In this document: positions 23,620 to 35,600 of the stretch, in pieces
How positions within the stretch are numbered: position 1 is the first letter of the stretch
Layout: each line of letters starts with the position of its first letter
Assembly (NCBI GenBank): GCA_022925895.1
Contig: JAKSYS010000155.1
Span: 39,513-103,512, forward strand
Direction: 5' to 3'
Length of the DNA stretch: 64,000 nucleotides
Origin: Fragilaria crotonensis
Lineage: Eukaryota > Bacillariophyta > Fragilariophyceae > Fragilariales > Fragilariaceae
The notes under the pieces: generated by a model
Told to the model about the DNA's origin: nothing
Databases searched by the model: none
Seen by the model: only the letters and a program-made list of their open reading frames with translations
Made by a program: the position numbers and the translations under genes

Positions 23620-26600
23620 TTAGGTACGGGATGCCATCATTCCTCGGCCTTTCATGCGCATGGCAGCTAACGTTGGTAGGGCAGTGGGGGCCCGTGTAGG
23701 CTGCTTCGTGGGGGCACGTGTTGGCTGCCTAGTGGGGCGTCGAGTTGGCTTCTTGGTGGGGCGTCGAGTTGGCTTCTTAGTGGGGCGTCGAGTGGGCTTC
23801 TTAGTGGGACGACGGGTTGGCAACTTCGTGGGGGCCCAAGTTGGTTCAGCTGTCGGCGAGCCTGCTGGCAGCCTAGTGGGAACCCGCGTTGGTTGAGAAG
23901 TCGGCGACCCAGTTGGTAGTGTTGTTGGTGGAGCTGTTGGTTGAAAGGTCGGCAAAGCTGTTGGCTGCATAGTAGGAGACCCGGTGGGATGGACAGTAGG
24001 CGAAGTCGTCGGGGAGGAAGTTGGAGATGCTGTTGGCAAAAAGTTGGAAACGAAGTTGGTTGGCCAGTTGGTGATGCTGTGGGAGAAGACGTGGGCGATG
24101 ACGTTGGAAAGGAGGTCGGCGATACTGTAGGAGAAACAGTTAGGGATGCAGTCGGCGATGCTGTTGGCGAAACAGTGGGGGATGCAGTCGGCGATCCTGT
24201 TGGCGAAACAGAAGGGAATGCAGTCGGCAATCCTGTTGGCGAAACAGTAGGGGATGCAGTCGTCGGGGAGGAAGTAGGAGATGCTGTTGGCAAAAAAGTT
24301 GGAAACGAAGTTGGTTGGCCAGTTGGTGATGCTGTGGGAGAAGACGTGGGCGATGACGTTGGAAAGGAGGTCGGCGATACTGTAGGAGAAACAGTTAGGG
24401 ATGCAGTCGGCGATCCTGTCGGCGAAACAGTAGGGGATGCAGTTGTCGAGGAGGAAGTTGGAGATGCTGTTGGCAGGAAAGATGGAAACGAAGTTGGTTG
24501 GCCAGTTGGTGATGCTGTTGGAGAAGACGTGGGCGATGGCGTTGGAAAGGAGGTCGGCGATACTGTAGGAGAAACAGTGGGGGATGCAGTCAGCGATCCT
24601 GCTGGCGAAACAGTAGGGGATGCAGTCGTCGGGGAGGAAGTTGGAGATGCTGTTGGCAAAACAGTTGGAAACGAAGTTGGTTGGCCAGTTGGTGATGCTG
24701 TGGGAGAAGACGTGGGCGAAGACGTTGGAAAGGAGGTCGGCGAACCTGTAGGCGAAGCAGTTGGGGATGCAGTCGGCGATCTCGTAGGCGAAACAGTAGG
24801 GGACGCAGTCGGCGATCCAGAAGGGGAAACAGTCGGGGATGCGGTCGGCGATCCTGTGGGCGACGCAGTTGGGAAAGCGGTCGGAGACTGTGTAGGCGAA
24901 GCAGTCGGAGACGCAGTGGGTTGGGCAGTGTTCGCAGCAGTGGGCGACGCGGTGGGGGATGCAGTCGGGGAAGCACTTGGAGAACACGTCGAACTCACAC
25001 CGACCACTGTCGGATCGTGATCAGAGTAACGGTAAGGTACACTTCCGTCAAAGTACGTCGGAAGCTTGCTGAAGTCAGGTTATAGTCAAGGGCGTCTGCC
25101 TCGTCAGCATTCACATGCCAAACGACACTCCCAATGACTCTCGAACTCAGGTTCGAGTTGGCAAAAATAGTCAAGCGTTCCCACTTTGTCGAACACGTAG
25201 CTGTACGCGTTGGGTCCTTCAAGTTCACGTAGCCAGCAGCTTGGTTGCTGTAATAGGCTCTTCGTTGGCGTAGGGTTCAAGTCACCGAGAATGCCGATGG
25301 CGCTGCAGGTTGCGTCCACAGACAGCCACTCCAGTCAACTTATTGGCGGCATTCACACGAACAGCGTTGCCTGTGATCAGGGTTTTAGAGGTCACAAGAA
25401 CATGTTGAAAACAAGAATTGCACGAGCGACTTTGCATCAACAACCGCATTCTCCTTACAATTACCGGATCCATCGTTGGCGTCAGGATCGTTACACGCTG
25501 ATCCCTTCGATTTGAAATGATTCACCGCAAGGGTGATGCGTGGATTGGACATCGCAAATGTTTGAGATGCTGTTGAAACTTTGCGCCAACGCGGGTCGGT
25601 TCATGGCGACGTTCCGTCAAAGTCGTTCACAAACGACGCTGCGTCAAGAACTCTCGCACTTCCTTCAATTTGACAGTATCCTGGTTGTAGATGAAGGCAG
25701 GCGCAATGGCATCGCCTCCTACGAGGCGGATCCCAGTCACGCAATTGTATCGATTGGATCCCGGCAGTATTCAACTTGTTGACGAGGTACGACGGCGTTG
25801 CCAGATTGACCCTCGCGGAAATCGTTCTCAATCTCCAAAGACCCAGAATCGGCGTTCAAACTCAAGATGCAGTCACCAGCTTCGCGGTCTGACGGTCAAC
25901 TCGGCAGTGTGTCCGCACCGCGAGAACAAGTCCAGTCAACGTCACTGCGTTTGTCGTCAGGGTTGTGAAGAAGTTGGGGACATTCGTCGAGACAATTTGG
26001 AGGCTGCCACCTACAGCCGGAGGGTCAAAGCGGGGATTGGCTTTAACAAACGAGTTGGAGCCGTCCTGCACACTCCTCACGCGCCAAGTGGCACCCGACG
26101 CAATGGCTCCTGCCCACTGGTAGCTCAACACCCCAGTGAGATTCGTTATCGTGTCCCCATTCGAACTGCGTTGGACAGTGCTGTAGATGGGACCAGAAAC
26201 CATCTAGAAGCCAATGTCCTGATTCTGAGTGTTGGGCCGTCGTCGTACGTAATGGTCTCCGCGCCCAACCTCTGCGAGGAAGGATGCGTAACCAACAACA
26301 CTGGGAGGATTGTCTGCGTGTGCGTGGAAGGACGCGGGCCCTGGACCAGCGATCTCGTTGAATCGATCCAACTGAAACTGCTCAGTAACTGTCAAGACTT
26401 GCGGGAAAACAACGCGCATGCCCTCGTATCGTTCCAAGTCTGCCTGCGCATATCCATTCTGACTGACACTCGTTGATGAGGCGGGAAGCACGATCTCAGC
26501 CGCCGTAGGAAGAGTATTGCCAGCTGAGACGACCGCAAAGAGACTGAATGGAGCCCAACTGAGTCTCGCCGAAGTTCTCAGCAACAGTCCCAACAACCTG

Positions 26601-29600
26601 CGACCTCGTCTCCGACATTTACTGCCGTCGTGGATGTTGTCCCTTGGAAAACGGATTCCCTCCGACGTCAACGGATTGGTGTCCGCCGATGTGTCCTTCT
26701 CTTGGACAAAGAATCCTTGAAGGCTCCTTCGGTATCGCGTCATTCGATTGGAAGTCGCCCACGACAATGCCTGGAATTGTCACGATGCTGCCGACGAGGG
26801 AGACGTGGCACCACTGCCTTGAATATCATGAATCAGCGTCTACACGAGGTGGCATCGATTCAAAGGAAAGGGATTGAAAGGTCACATGTTAGCATGGGAT
26901 AGTGCTGCGACACAAGAACAGAATGATGACGCGTACAACCCTAACTTACCACGACCCCACCAGTTGTTGGAGATGCAGTAGGTGCTTGCGTTGGAACGGG
27001 CGACTGGGGACCAGTAGGAGCTGAGGTGGACTGCGAACAGCCGGACGGGCAGCTCTTGAGTCCATCGAAGGTGTCCGCAACGAACTCGTCGTATTGGACC
27101 GTGCCATCGAAAGCATCGGTCGTGACAACATCTCTGATTCCGCAAGACTTCTTGCGAAAGGTTTTGTTAAGACCGAAATCAGCGTCAACACCGACCTGTC
27201 CGAATGAATCTACAACTGTGCCGGTACCACCTCCCTTCCTGAGAACGACCGCATCGTCCCCGTTAAAGGTCAAAGAACCAGAAGTCTGGTCTGCGTTCGA
27301 TAAGATCCCTGCAGCGGCAGCATTGTTGGCAATGACAAAGGATCCAAATGCTGGAACAGTCCCAACTAGAGCGATTGTATTAAGTGGGGTAGTGGCACCG
27401 TTGAAGTATATCTGAAGCACGTAGTTCTCAGTCGACAAGTTTACAGCGCTCGACGACGGATTGCACAACTCAATGGCTTTGTTGTTTGATGTACCCTCGA
27501 TGTACTCGCTGATGACCAAATCACTACCCGCAGGAGGCGACGCTGTTGGCGACGCAGTTGGGGAGGAAGTAGGGGACCCTGTTGGTGAAGCAGTAGGGGA
27601 TGTGGTCGGAGACTCCGTCAAAGAAGCAGTGGGCTGGTCAGTTGGTGATGCATTCGGGGAAGCAGTCAGAGACGCAGTGGGTTGGGCAGTGTTCGCAGCA
27701 GTGGGCGACGCGGTGGGGGATGCAGTCGGGGAAGCACTTGGAAGTACACGTCGAACTCACACCGACCACTGTCGGATCGTGATCAGAGTAACGGTAAGGT
27801 ACACTTCCGTCAAAGTACGTCGGAAGCTTGCTGAAGTCAAGGTTATAGTCAAGGGCGTCTGCCTCGTCAGCATTCACATGCCAAACGACACTCCCCGTGA
27901 CTCTCGAACTCAGGTTCGAGTTGGCCAAGAAATAGTCAAGCGTTCCCACTTTGGCATCGAACACGTAGCTGTACGCGTTGGGTCCTTCCAAGTTCACGTA
28001 GCCAGCAGCTTGGATTGCTGTAATAGGCTCTTCGTTGGCGTAGGAGTTCAAGTCACCGAGAATGCCGATGGCGCTGCAGGTTGCGTCCACAGACAGCCAC
28101 TCAGTCAACTTATTGGCGGCATTCACACGAACAGCGTTGCCTGTGATCAGGGGTTTTAGAGGTCACAAGAACATGTTAGAAAACAAGAATTGCACGAGCG
28201 ACTTTGCATCAACAACCGCGCATTCTCCTTACAATTACCGGATCCATCGTTGGCGTCAGGATCGTTACACGCTGATCCCTTCGATTTGAAATGATTCACC
28301 GCAAGGGTGATGCACGTGGATTGGACATCGCAAGTATTTGAGATGCTGTTGAAACTTTGCGCCAACGCGGGTCGATTCCTTGGCGACGTTCCGTCAAAGT
28401 CGTTCACAAACGACGCTGCGTCAAGAACTCTCGCACTTCCTTCCAATTTGACAGTTTCCTGGTTGTAGATGAAGGCAGGCGCAATGGCATCGCCTCCTAC
28501 GGAGGCGGATCCCGGTCGCACCCAATTGTATCGATTGGATCCCACGGCAGTATTCAACTTGTTGACGAGGTACGCCACGGCATTGCCAGATTGACCCTCG
28601 CGGAAATCGTTCTCAATCTCCAAAAGACCCAGAATGTCGGCGTTCAAACTCAAGATGCCAGTCACCAGCTTCGCGGTCTGACGGTCCAACTCGGCGAGTG
28701 TTCGCACCGCGAGAGCAAGTCCAGTCAACGTCACTGCGTTTGTCACGTCCAGGGTTGTGAAGAAGTTGAGGACATTCGTCGAGACAATTTTGAGGCTGCC
28801 ACCTACAGCCGGAGGGTCAAAGAGCGGGGATTGGCTTTAACAAACGAGTTGGAGCCGTCCTGCACTCCTCACGCGCCAAGTGGCACCCGACGCAATGGCT
28901 CCTGCCCACTGGTAGCTCAACACCCCAGTGAGATTCGTTATCGTGTCCCCATTCGAACTGCGTTGGACGTGCTGTAGATGGGACCGAAACCATCTAAGAA
29001 GCCAATGTCCTGATTCTGAGTGTTGAGCCCGTCGTCGTACGTAATGGTCCTCGCGCCAACCTCTGCGAGGAAGGATGCGTAACCAACAACACTGGGAGGA
29101 TTGGTCTGCGTGTACGTGGAAGGACGCGGGCCCTGGACCAGCTTGATCTCGTTGAATCGATCCAACTGAAACTGCTCAGTAACTGTCAAGACTTGCGGAA
29201 AACAACGCGCATGCCCTCGTATCGTTCCAAGTCTGCCTGCGCATATCCATTCTGACTGACACTCGTTGATGAGGCGGGAAGCACGATCTCAGCCGCCGTA
29301 GGAAGAGTATTGCCAACTGAGACGACCGCAACAGACTGAATGGAGCCCAACTGAGTCTCGCCGAAGTTCTCAACAACAGTCCCAACAACCTCGACCTCGT
29401 CTCCGACATTTACTGCCGTCGTGGATGTTGTCCTTGAAAACGAAGATTCCCTCCGACGTCAACGGATTGGTGTCCGCCGATGTGTCCTTCTCTTGGACAA
29501 AGAATCCTGAAGGCTCCTTCGGGTATCCGCGTCATTCGATTGGAAGTCGCCCACGACAATGCCTCGAATTGTCACGATGCTGCCGACGAGGGGAGACGTG

Positions 29601-32600
29601 GCACCACTGCCTTGAATATCATGAATCGGCGTCTACACGAGGTGGCATCGATTCAAAGGGGAAAGGGATTGCAAAGGTCACATGTTAGCATGGGATAGTG
29701 CTGCGACACAAGAACAGAATGATGACGCGTACAACCCTAACTTACCACGACCCCACCAGTTGTTGGAGATGCAGTAGGTGCTTGCGTTGGAACGGGCGAC
29801 TGGGGACCAGTAGGAGCTGAGGTGGACTGCGAACAGCCGGACGGGCAGCTCTTGAGTCCGTCGAAGGTGTCCACAACGAACTCGTCGTATTGGACCGTGC
29901 CATCGAAAGCATCGGTCGTGACAACATCTCTGATTCCGCAAGACTTCTTGCGAAAGGTTTTGTTAAGACCGAAATCAGCGTCAACACCGACCTGTCCGAA
30001 TGAATCTACAACTGTGCCGGTACCACCTCCCCTTCCTGAGAACGACCGCATCGTCCCCGTTAAAGGTCAAAGAACCAGAAGTCTGGTCTGCGTTCGATAA
30101 GATCCCCGCAGCGGCAGCAGTGTTGGCAATGACAAAGGATCCGAATGCTGGAACAGTCCCAACTAGAGCGATTGTATTAAGTGGGGTAGTGGCACCGTTG
30201 AAGTATATCTGAAGCACGTAGTTCTCAGTCGACAAGTTTACAGCGCTCGACGACGGATTGCACAACTCAATGGCTTTGTTGTTTGATGTACCCTCGATGT
30301 ACTCGCTGATGACCAAATCACTACCCGCAGGAGGCGACGCTGTTGGCGACGCAGTTGGGGAGGAAGTAGGGGACCCTGTTGGTGAAGCAGTAGGGGATGT
30401 GGTCGGAGACTCCGTCGGAGAAGCAGTGGGCTGATCCGCGGGTGATGCATTCGGGGAAGCAGTCAGAGTCGCAGTGGGTTGGGCAGTGTTCGCAGCAGTG
30501 GGCGACGCGGTGGGGGATGCAGTCGGGGAAGCACTTGGAGTACACGTCGAACTCACACCGACCACTGTCGGATCGTGATCAGAGTAACGGTAAGGTACAC
30601 TTCCGTCAAAGTACGTCGGAAGCTTGCTGAAGTCAAGGTTATAGTCAAGGGCGTCTGCCTCGTCAGCATTCACATGCCAAACGACACTCCCCGTGACTCT
30701 CGAACTCAGGTTCGAGTTGGCCAAGAAATAGTCAAGCGTTCCCACTTTGGCATCGAACACGTAGCTGTACGCGTTGGGTCCTTCCAAGTTCACGTAGCCA
30801 GCAGCTTGGATTGCTGTAATAGGCTCTTCGTTGGCGTAGGAGTTCAAGTCACCGAGAATGCCGATGGCGCTGCAGGTTGCGTCCACAGACAGCCACTCAG
30901 TCAACTTATTGGCGGCATTCACACGAACAGCGTTGCCTGTGATCAGGGGGTTTTAGAGGTCACAAGAACATGTTAGAAAACAAGAATTGCACGAGCGACT
31001 TTGCATCAACAACCGCGCATTCTCCTTACAATTACCGGATCCATCGTTGGCGTCAGGATCGTTACACGCTGATCCCTTCGATTTGAAATGATTCACCGCA
31101 AGGGTGATGCACGTGGATTGGACATCGCAAGTGTTTGAGATGCTGTTGAAACTTTGCGCCAACGCGGGTCGATTCCTTGGCGACGTTCCGTCAAAGTCGT
31201 TCACAAACGACGCTGCGTCAAGAACTCTCGCACTTCCTTCCAATTTGACAGTTTCCTGGTTGTAGATGAAGGCAGGCGCAATGGCATCGCCTCCTACGGA
31301 GGCGGATCCCGGTCGCACCCAATTGTATCGATTGGATCCCACGGCAGTATTCAACTTGTCGACGAGGTACAACACGGCATTGCCAGATTGACCCTCGCGG
31401 AAATCGTTCTCAATCTCCAAAAGACCCAGAATGTCGGCGTTCAAACTCAAGATGCCAGTCACCAGCTTCGCGGTCTGACGGTCCAACTCGGCTTGAGTGT
31501 TCGCACCGCGGGGGAGCAAGTCCAGTCAACGTCACTGCGTTTGTCACGTCCAGGGTTGTGAAGAAGTTGAGGACATTCGTCGAGACAATTTTGAGGCTGC
31601 CACCTACAGCCGGAGGGGTCAAAGAGCGGGGATTGGCTTTAACAAACGAGTTGGAGCCGTCCTGCACACTCCTCACGCGCCAAGTGGCACCCGACGCAAT
31701 GGCTCCTGCCCACTGGTAGCTCAACACCCCAGTGAGATTCGTTATCGTGTCCCCCATTCGAACTGCGTTGGACGTGCTGTAGATGGGACCGAAACCATCT
31801 AAGAAGCCAATGTCCTGATTCTGAGTGTTGAGCCCGTCGTCGTACGTAATGGTCCTCGCGCCAACCTCTGCGAGGAAGGATGCGTAACCAACAACACTGG
31901 GAGGATTGGTCTGCGTGTACGTGGAAGGACGCGGGCCCTGGACCAGCTTGATCTCGTTGAATCGATCCAACTGAAACTGCTCAGTAACTGTCAAGACTTG
32001 CGGGAAAACAACGCGCATGCCCTCGTATCGTTCCAAGTCTGCCTGCGCATATCCATTCTGACTGACACTCGTTGACGAGGCGGGAAGCACGATCTCAGCC
32101 GCCGTAGGAAGAGTATTACCAACTGAGACGACCGCAAGAGACTGAATGGAGCCCAACTGAGTCTCGCCGAAGTTCTCAACAACAGTCCCAACAACCTCGA
32201 CCTCGTCTCCGACATTTACTGCCGTCGTGGATGTTGTCCCTTGGAAAACGAAGATTCCCTCCGACGTCAACGGATTGGTGTCCGCCGATGTGTCCTTCTC
32301 TTGGACAAAGAATCCTTGAAGGCTCCTTCGGGTATCCGCGTCATTCGATTGGAAGTCGCCCACGACAATGCCTCGAATTGTCACGATGCTGCCGACGAGG
32401 GGAGACGTGGCACCACTGCCTTGAATATCATGAATCGGCGTCTACACGAGGTGGCATCGATTCAAAGGGGAAAGGGATTGCAAAGGTCACATGTTAGCAT
32501 GGGATAGTGCTGCGACACAAGAACAGAATGATGACGCGTACAACCCTAACTTACCACGACCCCACCAGTTGTTGGAGATGCAGTAGGTGCTTGCGTTGGA

Positions 32601-35600
32601 ACGGGCGACTGGGGACCAGTAGGAGCCGAGGTGGACTGCGAACAGCCGGACGGGCAGCTCTTGAGTCCGTCGAAGGTGTCCACAACGAACTCGTCGTATT
32701 GGACCGTGCCATCGAAAGCATCGGTCGTGACAACATCTCTGATTCCGCAAGACTTCTTGCGAAAGGTTTTGTTAAGACCGAAATCAGCGTCAACACCGAC
32801 CTGTCCGAATGAATCTACAACTGTGCCGGTACCACCTCCCTTCCTGAGAACGACCGCATCGTCCCATTAAAGGTCAAGAACCAGAAGTCTGGTCTGCGTT
32901 CGATAAGATCCCCGCAGCGGCAGCAGTGTTGGCAATGACAAAGGATCCAAATGCTGGAACAGTCCCAACTAGAGCGATTGTATTAAGTGGGGTAGTGGCA
33001 CCGTTGAAGTATAGCTGGAGCACGTAGTTCTCAGTCGACAAGTTTACAGCGCTCGACGACGGATTGCACAACTCAATGGCTTTGTTGTTTGATGTACCCT
33101 CGATGTACTCGCTGATGACCAAATCACTACCCGCAGGAGGCGACGCTGTTGGCGACGCAGTTGGGGAGGAAGTAGGGGACCCTGTTGGTGAAGCAGTAGG
33201 GGATGCGGTCGGAGACTCCGTCGGAGAAGCAGTGGGCTGATCCGCGGGTGATGCATTCGGGGAAGCAGTCAGAGTCGCAGTGGGTTGGGCAGTGTTCGCA
33301 GCAGTGGGCGACGCGGTGGGGGATGCAGTCGGGGAAGCACTTGGAGTACGTCGAACTCACACCGACCACTGTCGGATCGTGATCAGAGTAACGGTAAGGT
33401 ACACTTCCGTCAAAGTACGTCGGAAGCTTGCTGAAGTCAAGGTTATAGTCAGGGCGTCTGCCTCGTCAGCATTCACATGCCAAACGACACTCCCGTGACT
33501 CTCGAACTCAGGTTCGAGTTGGCCAAGAAATAGTCAAGCGTTCCCACTTTGGCATCGAACACGTAGCTGTACGCGTTGGGTCCTTCCAAGTTCACGTAGC
33601 CAGCAGCTTGGATTGCTGTAATAGGCTCTTCGTTGGCGTAGGAGTTCAAGTCACCGAGAATGCCGATGGCGCTGCAGGTTGCGTCCACAGACAGCCACTC
33701 AGTCAACTTATTGGCGGCATTCACACGAACAGCGTTGCCTGTGATCAGGGGTTTTAGAGGTCACAAGAACATGTTAGAAAACAAGAATTGCACGAGCGAC
33801 TTTGCATCAACAACCGCGCATTCTCCTTACAATTACCGGATCCATCGTTGGCGTCAGGATCGTTACACGCTGATCCCTTCGATTTGAAATGATTCACCGC
33901 AAGGGTGATGCACGTGGATTGGACATCGCAAGTGTTTGAGATGCTGTTGAAACTTTGCGCCAACGCGGGTCGATTCCTTGGCGACGTTCCGTCAAAGTCG
34001 TTCACAAACGACGCTGCGTCAAGAACTCTCGCACTTCCTTCCAATTTGACAGTTTCCTGGTTGTAGATGAAGGCAGGCGTGGCATCGCCTCCTACGGAGG
34101 CGGATCCCGTCGCACCCAATTGTATCGATTGGATCCCACGGCAGTATTCAACTTGTTGACGAGGTACGCCACGGCATTGCCAGATTGACCCTCGCGGAAA
34201 TCGTTCTCAATCTCCAAAGACCCAGAATGTCGGCGTTCAAACTCAAGATGCCAGTCACCAGCTTCGCGGTCTGACGGTCCAACTCGGCTTGAGTGTTCGC
34301 ACCGCGGGAGCAAGTCCAGTCAACGTCACTGCGTTTGTCACGTCCAGGGTTGTGAAGAAGTTGAGGACATTCGTCGAGACAATTTTGAGGCTGCCACCTA
34401 CAGCCGGAGGGTCAAAGAGCGGGGATTGGCTTTAACAAACGAGTTGGAGCCGTCCTGCACACTCCTCACGCGCCAAGTGGCACCCGACGCAATGGCTCCT
34501 GCCCACTGGTAGCTCAACACCCCAGTGAGATTCGTTATCGTGTCCCCCATTCGAACTGCGTTGGACGTGTTGTAGATGGGACCGAAACCATCTAAGAAGC
34601 CAATGTCCTGATTCTGAGTGTTGAGCCCGTCGTCGTACGTAATGGTCCTCGCGCCAACCTCTGCGAGGAAGGATGCGTAACCAACAACACTGGGAGGATT
34701 GGTCTGCGTGTACGAGGAAGGACGCGGGCCCTGGACCAGCTTGATCTCGTTGAATCGATCCAACTGAAACTGCTCAGTAACTGTCAAGACTTGCGGGAAA
34801 ACAACGCGCATGCCCTCGTATCGTTCCAAGTCTGCCTGCGCATATCCATTCTGACTGACACTCGTTGACGAGGCGGGAAGCACGATCTCAGCCGCCGTAG
34901 GAAGAGTATTGCCAACTGAGACGACCGCAACAGACTGAATGGCGCCCAACTGAGTCTCGCCGAAGTTCTCAACAACAGTCCCAACAACCTCGACCTCGTC
35001 TCCGACATTTACTGCCGTCGTGGATGTTGTCCCTTGGAAAACGAAGATTCCCTCCGACGTCAACGGATTGGTGTCCGCCGATGTGTCCTTCTCTTGGACA
35101 AAGAATCCTTGAAGGCTCCTTCGGGTATCCGCGTCATTCGATTGGAAGTCGCCCACGACAATGCCTCGAATTGTCACGATGCTGCCGACGAGGGGAGACG
35201 TGGCACCACTGCCTTGAATATCATGAATCGGCGTCTACAGGAGGTGGCATCGATCCAAAGGGGAAAGGGATTGCAAAGGTCAAATGTTAGCATGGGATAG
35301 TGCTGCGACACAAGAACAGAATGATGACGCGTACAACCCTAACTTACCACGACCCCACCAGTTGTTGGAGATGCAGTAGGTGCTTGCGTTGGAACGGGCG
35401 ACTGGGGACCAGTAGGAGCTGAGGTGGACTGCGAACAGCCGGACGGGCAGCTCTTGAGTCCGTCGAAGGTGTCCACAACGAACTCGTCGTATTGGACCGT
35501 GCCATCGAAAGCATCGGTCGTGACAACATCTCTGATTCCGCAAGACTTCTTGCGAAAGGTTTTGTTAAGACCGAAATCAGCGTCAACACCGACCTGTCCG

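Noticed and set aside
20329-24984. Regular repeats that might be read as a CRISPR array
   Set aside because: Units are contiguous or coding (72 bp, 185-255 bp), with no unique spacers, and the genome is eukaryotic.
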